Positions 1 to 8,629 of a stretch of 64,000 bases of DNA are shown in pieces (the first letter of the stretch is position 1; each line of letters opens with the position of its first letter). The stretch spans positions 62,001 through 126,000 of the forward strand of contig CAKRQL010000004.1 of assembly GCA_934393265.1 (NCBI GenBank), in the 5' to 3' direction. Under the pieces are notes generated by a model. The model saw only the letters and a list, made by a program, of their open reading frames with translations, had not been told where the DNA came from and ran no database searches. Position numbers and translations under genes: made by a program. The DNA comes from an uncultured Eubacteriales bacterium. GTDB lineage: Bacteria; Bacillota; Clostridia; Oscillospirales; CAG-272.

Positions 1-266
1 AGACGGATGTGCTGTCATTCCCGCTTTATACGCCGGACGAGCTTACCGACGGGGAATGTGCCGTTGTCGCAACGCTCGGAGACATAGTAATAAATCTTGA
101 CAGAGCAAAGATACAGGCGGAGGAAATAGGGCACCCGTACCTTCGTGAGGTGATGTTTCTGACGGTGCATTCGACGCTCCACCTTCTCGGATATGATCAC
201 GAGAGGTCGGAGGAGGACGACGAGGAACAGTGCCGCCGTCAGCGCGAGATAATGGAAAAAATATGA
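1..266 (+). CDS. ybeY: YbeY endoribonuclease, 3' part only
   Basis: C-terminal part of YbeY (UPF0054), the zinc-dependent RNase needed for 16S rRNA 3' maturation and 70S ribosome quality control. The reading frame is already open at the window edge and starts with T-D-V-L-S-F-P, a conserved YbeY core segment, so the true start lies upstream. The zinc site HSTLHLLGYDH gives the expected H-x3-H-x5-H triad. The gene ends 16 bp before era, the usual ybeY-era neighbourhood of Firmicutes, so the two are probably cotranscribed. Family assignment is secure; only the N-terminus is missing. Confidence 0.95.
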   Translation, partial: TDVLSFPLYTPDELTDGECAVVATLGDIVINLDRAKIQAEEIGHPYLREVMFLTVHSTLHLLGYDHERSEEDDEEQCRRQREIMEKI

Positions 267-282
267 CCGTGAGGATCTAAAG

Positions 283-1170
283 ATGACAAAAACAGCCTTT
301 ATAGCCATTGTCGGCAGACCGAATGTAGGCAAATCAACACTACTCAATTCCATACTTGGTGAAAAGGTAGCGATAGTCTCAAAGAAGCCGCAGACCACAA
401 GAAACCGGATCACCGGAATACATACCGTCGGTGAAAATCAGTTCGTTTTCCTTGACACTCCGGGACTTCACAAGCCGAGAACAAGACTCGGGAGCTATAT
501 GGTTAAGACCGTTTCCGGTACACTTTCCGGGGTCAGCGACGCGATACTGGTAACAGAGGCGCGCGAGGAGGTCGGAGATATAGAGGCAGAGATTATAAAC
601 CGACTGAAAAGCGATGGAATGCATGCAATACTTGTTATAAATAAAATCGATACGGTTACACCGGCAAATATAGCAAAGACCATAAAAGCTTACAGCGACG
701 TTTTCGATTTTGACGCGGTCATACCTGTGAGTGCAAAGCACGGAAAAGGTGTCAATACCGTTGTATCCGAGTGTGAGAGGTATCTCGAGGAGGGACCGTG
801 GCATTTTCCGGAGGACATCGTGACGGATCAGCCGGAGCGTCAGATGGTTGCAGAGATAATACGCGAAAAGCTCCTCCGCGTCCTTGATGAGGAGATACCA
901 CACGGTACTGCCGTTTCTATCGAGGAATGGCGTGAGAAGCCCGGACTCGTCTCCATACGCGCGGAGATAATCTGTGAGCGCCAGTCACACAAGGGAATAA
1001 TAATCGGCAAGGGCGGCGCGCAGATAAAGACGATAGGCTCGTATGCGCGCGAGGATATAGAGAGGCTTCTTGATACGAAGGTTTTCCTCGACCTTTATGT
1101 CAGGGTAAAGGAAAACTGGCGCGACAGCGACTTTGTAATAGGAAACTTCGGTTACAGAGACGATGAGTGA
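283..1170 (+). CDS. era: GTPase Era
   Basis: Era, a 295-residue GTPase that binds the 3' end of 16S rRNA and assists late 30S assembly. Visible motifs are the P-loop GRPNVGKS at residues 11-18, G3 DTPG near 58-61, G4 NKID near 121-124, G5 SAK, and a C-terminal KH domain with the GxxG-type loop IIGKGGAQIK. Length is normal for the family. The stop overlaps the recO start by 8 bp, suggesting translational coupling in a ybeY-era-recO operon. The ATG follows a modest purine-rich ribosome site. Confidence 0.97.
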   Translation: MTKTAFIAIVGRPNVGKSTLLNSILGEKVAIVSKKPQTTRNRITGIHTVGENQFVFLDTPGLHKPRTRLGSYMVKTVSGTLSGVSDAILVTEAREEVGDIEAEIINRLKSDGMHAILVINKIDTVTPANIAKTIKAYSDVFDFDAVIPVSAKHGKGVNTVVSECERYLEEGPWHFPEDIVTDQPERQMVAEIIREKLLRVLDEEIPHGTAVSIEEWREKPGLVSIRAEIICERQSHKGIIIGKGGAQIKTIGSYAREDIERLLDTKVFLDLYVRVKENWRDSDFVIGNFGYRDDE

Positions 1171-2017
1171 TATAGTTGAGGTCCGCGGGCTTGTAATACG
1201 CAACGTCGATATTCACGAATCGGACAGGCTTATAACGATTTTCACAGAAGAACGCGGAGTGCTTACGGCACAGGCAAAGAGCGCGAGATCGCTGAAAAGC
1301 CGGAAGCTTGCCGCGACGGCACCGTTCTGCTACGCAAGCTTTCAGCTATATTCGAAGGGCGACAAGTACTGGGTGCGTGAATGTGAACTGCTCGAGAGCT
1401 TTTTCGATATACGGAAAACTCTTCCGGCACTCTCCCTCGGCGCCTATATCCTCGAGGTTCTCTCGGATGTTACGGTGGCGGAGGCAGACAGACAGCTCCT
1501 TCGGCTTTCTCTGAATACGCTGTATGCGATATCAAGAGAACTTTATGACACCGACAAGATAAAGGCTGCTTTTGAATTGCGCGCGGCGTCAATTCTCGGA
1601 TTTATGCCGGATGTTACAGCCTGTCGCAATTGCGGAGGAAACGAGGGCGACTTTTTCCTTGATATAATGGACGGTACGGTAGAGTGCGCTGCATGCAGGG
1701 CGGAGCGCGCCGTGTCGCTCGACCGCGACGTAACATACGATGGGCACGAGGCGAGGATTATATGTCCTCTGTCACCGGGGGCGCGGACCGCTATGGCATA
1801 CTGTATATACGCACCACTCGAAAAGCTGTTTTCTTTCAGACTCCCGCCGGATGATATGCGCCTCTTTTCACGGGCAGCAGAGGAATATATCACAAATCAC
1901 CTTGAGCGCGGATTTCACACACTCGATTTTTATCACGAAGTAACCAAGAAAAGCAAACCGGCTAAAACAGCGGTCAGCAAAGAGACCGTCGACGACGCCG
2001 AAGACTCAAAGAGGTAG
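1163..2017 (+). CDS. recO: DNA repair protein RecO
   Basis: RecO (284 aa), which anneals ssDNA and loads RecA onto SSB-coated gaps with RecR. The N-terminal OB-fold starts with the characteristic V-x-G-L-V-I-R and H-E-S-D-R segments, followed by a helical domain. A zinc knuckle is formed by CRNC near residues 153-156 and CAAC near 178-181. The start overlaps the end of era by 8 bp. The Lys/Asp-rich last 20 residues after TKKSKPAK look like a disordered tail. The era-recO order is common in Firmicutes. Confidence 0.94.
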   Translation: MSDIVEVRGLVIRNVDIHESDRLITIFTEERGVLTAQAKSARSLKSRKLAATAPFCYASFQLYSKGDKYWVRECELLESFFDIRKTLPALSLGAYILEVLSDVTVAEADRQLLRLSLNTLYAISRELYDTDKIKAAFELRAASILGFMPDVTACRNCGGNEGDFFLDIMDGTVECAACRAERAVSLDRDVTYDGHEARIICPLSPGARTAMAYCIYAPLEKLFSFRLPPDDMRLFSRAAEEYITNHLERGFHTLDFYHEVTKKSKPAKTAVSKETVDDAEDSKR

Positions 2018-2025
2018 TTTACATC

Positions 2026-4431
2026 ATGCTTTTTCCCGTAAGAGCTCTTAATATACTGGAATACGGAAAAATACTTGAAATGCTCGCGGACTGCGCGGGC
2101 ACTGACGGGGCTAAGGCAAGGGCGAGGAGCCTTATGCCGACAGATGACTTTGACGAGGTCATGATGCGACAGAGAAGAACCGATGATGCAAAGAAGCTGA
2201 TAGGTGCAAAGGGCTTTCCGCCTTTCTCTGCTCCCGAGAGCGTTGTTCCCGCGGCTGAGCGGGCATACAAGGGCGGAGTTCTGTCACAGCGGGAGCTGCT
2301 TGATATACTGTCGCTTCTTCGCTCGGCGCGCCTGTCGCTTGATTACATCTCATCCGATAAGCCGTTTGATACGGTTCTTGACGAGATATTTTCTCGCCTT
2401 ATACCTGATAAGAAGCTCGAGACGAAAATTGAGCGTACTGTAATATCAGAGGATATGATAGCTGATGAGGCGAGCCCGGCACTTGCCGATATAAGACGAA
2501 AAATACGCTCGGCAAACAACCGCATACGCGAGACATTACAGAACTATGTCGGCGGGGCGAGACTTAAATATCTTCAGGAAAACATAGTCACTATGCGTAA
2601 CGGAAGATATGTTGTGCCCGTAAAAGCGGAGTACAGGAATGAGCTGAAAGGGCTCGTTCACGATACATCGTCCTCCGGCGCGACGCTCTTTGTAGAGCCT
2701 ATCGCGGTTGTTGAAGCCAACAATGAGCTGAAAAGCCTTGCAGGTGAGGAAGAGGCGGAGATAGAGCGCATACTCGCGGAACTCTCGGCGGATGTCGGCG
2801 AGCTTTCGTCGGTTATCACGCTCGATTATCACAATATAACAGAGCTTGCTTTCTGTTATGCGTGTGCTTCTCTTGCCATGCAGATGCGGGCGGAAAAACC
2901 GATAATAACGAAGAACCGGGTCATAGACCTTAAACGAGCGAGACACCCGCTGATAGATCGGGAGCGTGTTGTTCCCATCGATGTGAGGATAGGTGAAAGC
3001 ACCGACACCCTTGTCATAACCGGACCGAATACAGGCGGAAAGACGGTTACGCTTAAAACCATGGGACTCCTTACCGTTATGGCACAGTCCGGCTTGCAGA
3101 TACCGGCGAGCGAGGAATCACGCATAGGCGTTTTCGGCGAGGTGCTTGCCGATATAGGAGATGAACAGAGCATTGAGGCGTCGCTTTCAACCTTTTCGTC
3201 TCACATGGTCAATATAGTTGATATACTGTCAGAAGTGACCGACCGTTCGCTGGTTCTGTTTGATGAGCTTGGCTCGGGGACCGACCCGGTTGAGGGGGCG
3301 GCGCTCGCTGTCTCTGTACTCGAATATACACGTGCAGCCGGGGCACTCAGTGCGTCGACGACACACTATCCCGAGTTGAAGGTTTATGCGCTCGATACCC
3401 CGGGCGTTCAGAACGCATCATGCGAGTTTGACCTTGAGACACTCCGTCCGACGTATCGACTGATAGTCGGCACTCCGGGCAGGTCAAACGCCTTTGCAAT
3501 ATCAGAAAAGCTTGGTCTGCCACATGATATCATAGCGAGGGCAAAGCAACTGATAGAGCACGACAACAAGCGCTTTGAAGATGTTATAGACCGCCTCGAC
3601 AGCACACGCGCCGAGATGGAGCATGAACGCGATGCGGCAGAAAAGATGCGGCGTGAGTTTGAAGATTTCAAGCGCACATCGGAGGAAGAACTGAAAAAGA
3701 AACTAAGCCGCGGAGAGGAAGAAATCAAAAAGAATACCGAAAAAGCACGGCAGATACTCGAAAGCGCAAGAGCGTCAAGCGAATTTATATTCCGCCAACT
3801 TGAGGATGTCAGAAAAGAAGAAAACCGTGATAAGCGCGATGAGATGACAAAGCGCGCCCGTGAGGAGGTGCGAAAACGCCTCGCTCAGACGGAGAATCTG
3901 TTCTCCGGCATTGATGTGCGCGACATATCAGAGGATGACGATTACAAGCTACCGCGACCTCTCAAGGTTGGTGATAAGGTATATCTTGTCACATTCGGAA
4001 AAGAGGGAACGGTTGAACAGACAAAAGATAAAAACGGTCTTGTCAGTGTTTCCTCCGGAATACTTAAAGCAAAGGTTCCGGAAGAAAAATTGCGTCTTAT
4101 AGACGGAAATGTGAAATACTGCGTGAAGCAGGCGGCGCCGAAGGTCAATGAAGGCAAGGTCAGAAAAAACATCGTTTCCACCTTCCGCCCGGAGGTCGAT
4201 GTTCGTGGTCTGATAGGCGACGATGCGTGGTTTATTGTCGACAAATATCTTGACGATGCCGTGCTCGCCGGAGTTCCGAGTGTACGCATAATACACGGCA
4301 AGGGAACAGGCGCACTGCGCGCCGCGCTGTGGAAGTATCTTAAAAACGACCCGAGGGTGAAGTCGTACCGTCACGGAGAATACGGCGAGGGCGACGCCGG
4401 CGTCACTGTAGTTGAATTCAAAAACTCATGA
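2026..4431 (+). CDS. mutS2: MutS2 ATPase/endonuclease
   Basis: MutS2 (801 aa), a MutS paralogue without mismatch-recognition domain. In other bacteria it suppresses recombination or acts in rescue of collided ribosomes. The core ATPase has Walker A GPNTGGKTV (about residues 331-339) and Walker B-type LFDELGSGTDP. A long charged coiled coil follows (about 520-640), then a KOW-like segment, and a C-terminal Smr nuclease domain beginning VDVRG and containing the HGKGTGALR hallmark. Full length, starting 8 bp after recO, so part of the same transcription unit. Confidence 0.96.
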   Translation: MLFPVRALNILEYGKILEMLADCAGTDGAKARARSLMPTDDFDEVMMRQRRTDDAKKLIGAKGFPPFSAPESVVPAAERAYKGGVLSQRELLDILSLLRSARLSLDYISSDKPFDTVLDEIFSRLIPDKKLETKIERTVISEDMIADEASPALADIRRKIRSANNRIRETLQNYVGGARLKYLQENIVTMRNGRYVVPVKAEYRNELKGLVHDTSSSGATLFVEPIAVVEANNELKSLAGEEEAEIERILAELSADVGELSSVITLDYHNITELAFCYACASLAMQMRAEKPIITKNRVIDLKRARHPLIDRERVVPIDVRIGESTDTLVITGPNTGGKTVTLKTMGLLTVMAQSGLQIPASEESRIGVFGEVLADIGDEQSIEASLSTFSSHMVNIVDILSEVTDRSLVLFDELGSGTDPVEGAALAVSVLEYTRAAGALSASTTHYPELKVYALDTPGVQNASCEFDLETLRPTYRLIVGTPGRSNAFAISEKLGLPHDIIARAKQLIEHDNKRFEDVIDRLDSTRAEMEHERDAAEKMRREFEDFKRTSEEELKKKLSRGEEEIKKNTEKARQILESARASSEFIFRQLEDVRKEENRDKRDEMTKRAREEVRKRLAQTENLFSGIDVRDISEDDDYKLPRPLKVGDKVYLVTFGKEGTVEQTKDKNGLVSVSSGILKAKVPEEKLRLIDGNVKYCVKQAAPKVNEGKVRKNIVSTFRPEVDVRGLIGDDAWFIVDKYLDDAVLAGVPSVRIIHGKGTGALRAALWKYLKNDPRVKSYRHGEYGEGDAGVTVVEFKNS

Positions 4432-4467
4432 TACAAATTTGATATATTAAATAAAAGGAGACAAAAT

Positions 4468-5619
4468 ATGAACTTTCAGAAATTGCGCGATTTTTTGGAT
4501 TATTTTGTGCCGACGCTCGGCGTTCCGGGTACCGACACGGCGGTATTCAAGGATCATGAGGAGATATTCAGATACTCCTCCGGATATGATTCTATCCGCG
4601 ATAAAACTCCGGTACGCAGAGACGCGATCTACAATATATACTCGGCGACAAAGGTTGCCACTGCTGTGGCTGTCGCTCAGCTTATAGAGCGCGGCGAGAT
4701 ACTCATGACAGATCCGCTTTATGCATATTTCCCTGAATACAGGCATATGAAAGTGAAAACAGACACAGGTGACGGAAATTTCACACTTACAGATGCAAAG
4801 TCCCCGATACTTATTTCAAATCTTCTTAATATGACCTCCGGCTTTGACTATAATCTGCAGTGCGACGCAATACAGCGCGTGAAGCACGGGACGGGCGGCA
4901 GATGCCCGACGCTTGATGTCATACGTGCTCTGGCTGACGAGCCTCTTCAGTTTGAGCCCGGTGAAAATTTTATGTACGGACTCTCGATTGATATTTTGGG
5001 CGGACTCGTCGAACTCGTGTCCGGAATGAAGCTTTCGGCTTATATGAAAGAAAATATATTCGACCCGCTCGGTATGAAGGATACCCGCTTCGGCTGCCCG
5101 CCGGACAAGCTCGACAGACTTGCCACACAGTATAAATATGATACTGCGACAAAGAGCGCAATTGAGATTGGTAAAACAGAAAATGATTTTAATCTTGGTT
5201 ACGAATTTGAGAGTGGCGGAGCGGGACTTACATCTACTGTTGACGACTATATTCTTCTTGCGGACATGCTTGCCAACCGAGGAGCTGCAAAGAACGGAAA
5301 TCGAATACTTTCGTCATATACCGTTGATATGATGAGGCAGAATACATTGAGCGGTAAGGCTCTGGAGACTTTCAGATGCATACCGCAGGTAAGCGGATAC
5401 GGCTATTCGTTTGCTATGAGAGTCAATATGGCGCCGTCGCTTGTCGGAAATCTCGCACCCGTCGGAGAGTTCGGATGGGACGGAATGAGACTCTGTTATC
5501 TGTCAGCGGATGCGGAGAATCGCCTCGCGGTATTTATGGCATGTTATGTAAACGGACCGCACCCGGTTCTTCATCCGAGACTTAGAAATATAATTTACGG
5601 TTGCCTTGACGCCGAATGA
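4468..5619 (+). CDS. Beta-lactamase-family serine hydrolase
   Basis: A 383-residue protein of the class C beta-lactamase / penicillin-binding-like serine hydrolase family (PF00144). The nucleophile motif S-x-x-K is seen as SATK (Ser59, Lys62), and the Tyr motif region reads YGLSIDILGGL. No signal peptide or membrane segment is visible, so it is probably cytoplasmic. Cytoplasmic members are often esterases or peptidases of unknown substrate, and no resistance role should be assumed. The start has a good ribosome site (AAAAGGAG). It lies 36 bp after mutS2 and 10 bp before a small membrane protein gene. Confidence 0.85.
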   Translation: MNFQKLRDFLDYFVPTLGVPGTDTAVFKDHEEIFRYSSGYDSIRDKTPVRRDAIYNIYSATKVATAVAVAQLIERGEILMTDPLYAYFPEYRHMKVKTDTGDGNFTLTDAKSPILISNLLNMTSGFDYNLQCDAIQRVKHGTGGRCPTLDVIRALADEPLQFEPGENFMYGLSIDILGGLVELVSGMKLSAYMKENIFDPLGMKDTRFGCPPDKLDRLATQYKYDTATKSAIEIGKTENDFNLGYEFESGGAGLTSTVDDYILLADMLANRGAAKNGNRILSSYTVDMMRQNTLSGKALETFRCIPQVSGYGYSFAMRVNMAPSLVGNLAPVGEFGWDGMRLCYLSADAENRLAVFMACYVNGPHPVLHPRLRNIIYGCLDAE

Positions 5620-5629
5620 CGGACGGTAT

Positions 5630-6112
5630 ATGAATTTTCTGAATGTAGTTGCCCGCGGTTCTGCGGACGGGCTGAAAAAATTCATGCAGAACAATGAGCT
5701 CGTAAATGACGGTGTTGTATTCAACGAAAAGTACGGGACGCCGCGGATGAGCTTTCGGTGGGACTCCGACGATACCGGCAGATTCCGTATGAAGTGCGAG
5801 ATGACCGGAAGAGCAACGAAGGATAATGCATTTCTTGTCGGGACTGTGTTTTACGGCAGAATCAGCGAGCATGACGGTGAGGTGACTTTGCGCGGCTTCT
5901 CCGTGACATCGCCGCTGTACCACCTGTGTCTCATCGCTCTTCTTGTATTTTTTGTTATCAGATGTATAGCCGTCGGCGGATTTTCGGTTGTACCGCTTTG
6001 TCTGTTTGTTTTCAGCATGGCTATGTTTATACCGGAATTCAGAAAGCAAGGATACATGAAAAGGTATCTTATGCGTGCCGTCAGAAGATATTCTGAAAAC
6101 GTGAAGGATTAA
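5630..6112 (+). CDS. Unknown membrane protein with C-terminal hairpin
   Basis: I do not recognise this 160-residue protein. The first 90 or so residues are soluble and beta-rich by eye. Two adjacent hydrophobic segments follow (about 95-112 and 116-133), and the tail is short and basic. It may be tethered with both ends in the cytoplasm. I prefer the ATG at 5630 to an upstream TTG at 5606, because the TTG start would run 14 bp into the previous gene and has no better ribosome site. It is probably cotranscribed with the serine hydrolase and is followed at once by an intrinsic terminator. Confidence 0.7.
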   Translation: MNFLNVVARGSADGLKKFMQNNELVNDGVVFNEKYGTPRMSFRWDSDDTGRFRMKCEMTGRATKDNAFLVGTVFYGRISEHDGEVTLRGFSVTSPLYHLCLIALLVFFVIRCIAVGGFSVVPLCLFVFSMAMFIPEFRKQGYMKRYLMRAVRRYSENVKD

Positions 6113-6117
6113 AAATA

Positions 6118-6160
6118 ACAGCTATCGGTAAGATTTACAAACCGATAGCTGTCTTTATTA
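6118..6160 (+). terminator. Intrinsic terminator of the left-end operon
   Basis: A perfect 12-bp inverted repeat, ACAGCTATCGGT and its complement, with an 11-nt loop (6118-6152), followed by CTTTATTA. It sits 6 bp after the small membrane gene and before the convergent DUF11 gene, so it may work in both directions. Confidence 0.8.
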
Positions 6161-6186
6161 ACTGACTATTTTGCGTTAACTGAGGG

Positions 6187-7038
6187 TCAGACTGTTCCGC
6201 TCACTGTCAGTATAGTGGTTCCGGGGGTGACGGTCCATATTCCGGTTGTTTCGTTCTGCGTTGCCGTTGCGGCGGGAACGGTTATTGCGCCGGGAGTGGT
6301 GGTGAAGACGCCGGTGGCCGCGTCATAGGTGTAATTGGATGCCGCCCATGCCGCGCCATTATAGGTTACGGTAATCGGGTTCAGAATCGGATTGAATGTG
6401 TCGGTCAGCGTTGTGGTATCCGTGGCAAGAGTTTCGGTGTTACCGTAATTCTGTATCGTGAAGGTATAGGTGAGCTGTCCGTTTTCCGCTACCGTTGTGG
6501 GAGAAAGCGATTTTGTAACAGTGAGGCGAGGCGCGTCGTTCACAGTTGTCGTGCTTGTCGCTGTGAGCGGCGTCGTTATGCCTGTACCTGTCACCGTTGC
6601 GGTGTTCGTTACGGTTGCGCCTGCTGTGGGTGTGGCGTATTCGTTTACATCTGCCTGATAGACCACGGCAATATTACCGCCGGCGGGTACGGCAAGCCCC
6701 GTGACTGTCAGCGGGGGACCGGCAGTGACGGTTGGAGTCGTCTGCAGAACGCCGTTCACATAATAAAGAAGCGTATTCGGGACATAGGTCAACGGTGTAC
6801 GTGTATCCGCACCGAAAGTGTATGCTCCGAGGTCATCGGTGAGAGTTATGCCGGTCATCGCGGTAGCTCCGGAGTTTACAAGGTTTACGACATAGGTTAT
6901 CCGTTCACCCGGTGTATAGGTCTGATTGACATTGTTTTTGGTTATCGTGAGTGTGGCAACGAGCTCGCCGACGGTTGTGTTTGACTGTGTGCTTGTACCG
7001 TTATAGGTGAGCGTCGCCTGGTTGTAAAAAGCGGGCAT
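6187..7038 (-). CDS. DUF11 repeat protein, Thr-rich
   Basis: A 283-residue protein made of two DUF11-type beta-sandwich repeats (about residues 25-150 and 165-283). Each begins with a segment like L-T-[IV]-T-K and has the L-T-D-x-[LF] turn. Composition is extreme: very Thr-rich, with no Cys and no His. DUF11 repeats are normally in secreted or surface proteins, but there is no signal peptide, LPXTG or membrane anchor here. I take the ATG at 7038 (protein starting MPAFYN), because AAGGAG lies 7 nt upstream. The ATG at 7044 is only one base from that ribosome site. Similar unanchored proteins occur in Clostridia; function is unknown to me. Confidence 0.75.
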   Translation of the reverse strand: MPAFYNQATLTYNGTSTQSNTTVGELVATLTITKNNVNQTYTPGERITYVVNLVNSGATAMTGITLTDDLGAYTFGADTRTPLTYVPNTLLYYVNGVLQTTPTVTAGPPLTVTGLAVPAGGNIAVVYQADVNEYATPTAGATVTNTATVTGTGITTPLTATSTTTVNDAPRLTVTKSLSPTTVAENGQLTYTFTIQNYGNTETLATDTTTLTDTFNPILNPITVTYNGAAWAASNYTYDAATGVFTTTPGAITVPAATATQNETTGIWTVTPGTTILTVSGTV

Positions 7039-7059
7039 TTTCATACTCCTTGTTGTTTT

Positions 7060-7090
7060 CGGAGAACTTTTGTTCTCCGTTTACATTATA
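7060..7090 (-). promoter_or_regulatory. Promoter -10 and 5'-terminal hairpin of DUF11 mRNA
   Basis: On the minus strand a perfect -10 TATAAT (7085-7090) is followed about 6 nt later by an 8-bp hairpin CGGAGAAC-AAAA-GTTCTCCG (7079-7060). The predicted transcript would begin essentially at the base of this hairpin. No good -35 is visible. A hairpin at the very 5' end just before the ribosome site is the arrangement known to stabilise mRNAs; that role is inferred here. The rest of the 375-bp stretch 7039-7413 holds only this element and the tRNA-Leu terminator. Confidence 0.55.
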
Positions 7091-7308
7091 TGAAACAGGG
7101 AAGTCCGATGCTTACTTTCCGGGCTTTCGTCCGAAATAACGGAATACCCGCCTTTTTTCGATTTGTTCTTGTACCGTGGCACTTTTGCGGGATTGTTTTC
7201 ATAAAATGCAGAGTAAAAATACGGGCGGAGCAGAGCAAGAACGCGGCAGAATATTGTATTTTCAGATAAATCCGACATTTTCCGCTGCATTTCGACAGAA
7301 TAAATAGT

Positions 7309-7346
7309 TTGAAACAAAAGAAGCGGTGCCGTACCGGAACCGCTTC
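7309..7346 (-). terminator. Terminator of tRNA-Leu
   Basis: Stem GAAGCGGT/ACCGCTTC (7346-7339 and 7327-7320), followed on the minus strand by TTTTGTTT. It is placed 68 bp downstream of tRNA-Leu. Confidence 0.75.
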
Positions 7347-7413
7347 AATTCTTTTGTTTTGCGAGCTGCAGATAAAAAGCATCGCAGACTCGCCCGGCGC
7401 AGTGCGCCGCCTA

Positions 7414-7500
7414 TGGTGCCGGTAACCGGGGTCGAACCGGTACGGTATCGCTACCACCGGATTTTGAGTCCGGCACGTCTGCCAATTCCATCATACCGGC
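7414..7500 (-). tRNA. tRNA-Leu (anticodon CAA)
   Basis: An 87-nt class II tRNA including an encoded CCA. Acceptor arms GCCGGTA and TACCGGC pair. The anticodon loop CTCAAAA gives CAA, decoding UUG. The long variable arm typical of Leu is present, and the T-arm is GGTTCGACCCC. The discriminator is A. Confidence 0.97.
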
Positions 7501-7513
7501 ACATAACGAGATT

Positions 7514-7542
7514 ATTTTAACATATAAGAAGTGAAAAATCAA
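7514..7542 (-). promoter_or_regulatory. Sigma-A promoter of tRNA-Leu
   Basis: -35 TTGATT (7542-7537), a 17-bp spacer, and -10 TAAAAT (7519-7514), 13 bp before the tRNA 5' end. Confidence 0.7.
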
Positions 7543-7586
7543 TACCTTTCGGCACAAAAGTCGGTGGCGGTTTTTGCATGAACATA

Positions 7587-7615
7587 TTGTATTTTACGAA
7601 ATTATATAGTATAAT
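7587..7615 (+). promoter_or_regulatory. Sigma-A promoter of the 7.67-kb gene
   Basis: -35 TTGTAT, 17-bp spacer, -10 TATAAT. It drives the rightward set starting at 7669. Confidence 0.7.
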
Positions 7616-7668
7616 ATAGTTGGCTGGGCGGGAGCCCGGAGCGGTTGTCATGTCTTACGGAGGAGATA

Positions 7669-8598
7669 ATGAGCGGGTGCGACAGAACAAAGGAAAATAT
7701 CCGGGTAATATCCGGCAGGCTGTCGCGGCTTGCCGAGGCGCAGGTGTGCGAAATATCAGCGCTTGCCGACGCTGCCGTCGCTTTGCTGTCACCTCTTGTC
7801 TCTGACGGCATGGGTATATGCGAGCTCCTGTCATATCTTTCTGACTATGATATAAAAACAGCAGCAGAGCCGACGGTATTGATTGAAGATAACAGGACGC
7901 TCATACGCTCATTTGTGCGCCTTGCCGATACTGCCGCACGTGCGGCGTTTTCATCGATACTGAATGACAGAATATCGTCTGTCATCTCTGCCGGGGTCGG
8001 AGATTTCCTTCCGCATCGGCATAAAGGCGGTAAGGTGTGCTATGTAAAAAATGCTCTTTCCGATGAGGCATACGACGTTTTTTCGGAGAATATTGATGAG
8101 CCTACCGTTTTTTATGTCCGCTCGTTCTCCGAGGCGGTCAAAGCCGTACTCAACGCAGACGCAGAGTATTGTATTCTTCCTCTCGAGGAAAAGGGAGGGA
8201 CGAGAATACCGACCGTCGGGGAAATGATATACAGAAATGACCTGAAAATATCTGCTGTAACTCCGGTTTTCGGATTTGACGGTACGGCAGATCTGCGTTT
8301 TTCGCTTATATCCACGTCGTTTACGATACCTGAGCGTGGAAACGGCGACGATATGTATCTTGAAATCAGGCTTGACGGCGACTGTGCCGATATTGCCGAT
8401 ATAGTAAACGCGGCGGGATGCCTCGGCATTTCCGTTTTCCGTATAGGCACACAGCTGTGTCGTACAGAGGATGGAGACACCCGCGTTTCATCGCTTGTGT
8501 TCCGAGAGGACGGTGGGAGCTTTGCGGCGTTTCTGACATATCTGACGCTGTTCGCCCCGTCGTGTGCAGCTGTCGGGGTATATAAAAATCTGGAGTAA
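7669..8598 (+). CDS. Prephenate-dehydratase/ACT-like protein, degenerate
   Basis: A 309-residue protein without a firm name. Residues about 120-215 resemble the prephenate dehydratase fold: VRSFSEAVKAVLNADAEY, then CILPLEEKGG (compare the family's VPIENS), a strand DLKI, and LRFSLIS where the family has the catalytic T-R-F motif. The catalytic Thr therefore appears to be Leu209. Residues about 228-305 look like an ACT-type regulatory domain. The N-terminal 100 residues are helical and unassigned. The ATG at 7669 is chosen because ACGGAGGAGAT lies just upstream; a TTG at 7645 is upstream of that site. It may be a non-catalytic ligand sensor; that is inference. Confidence 0.6.
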   Translation: MSGCDRTKENIRVISGRLSRLAEAQVCEISALADAAVALLSPLVSDGMGICELLSYLSDYDIKTAAEPTVLIEDNRTLIRSFVRLADTAARAAFSSILNDRISSVISAGVGDFLPHRHKGGKVCYVKNALSDEAYDVFSENIDEPTVFYVRSFSEAVKAVLNADAEYCILPLEEKGGTRIPTVGEMIYRNDLKISAVTPVFGFDGTADLRFSLISTSFTIPERGNGDDMYLEIRLDGDCADIADIVNAAGCLGISVFRIGTQLCRTEDGDTRVSSLVFREDGGSFAAFLTYLTLFAPSCAAVGVYKNLE

Positions 8599-8629
8599 AA
8601 TCCCGCATTTCTGCGGAGGAGGTAGAAAT

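Noticed and set aside
4468..5619. Calling the serine hydrolase an antibiotic-resistance beta-lactamase
   Set aside because: Only the general fold and SxxK motif are seen; there is no export signal and many cytoplasmic esterases share these features.
7081..7457. Short leftward open frames upstream of the DUF11 gene
   Set aside because: They overlap the DUF11 promoter, the tRNA-Leu terminator and part of the tRNA; composition is not protein-like.
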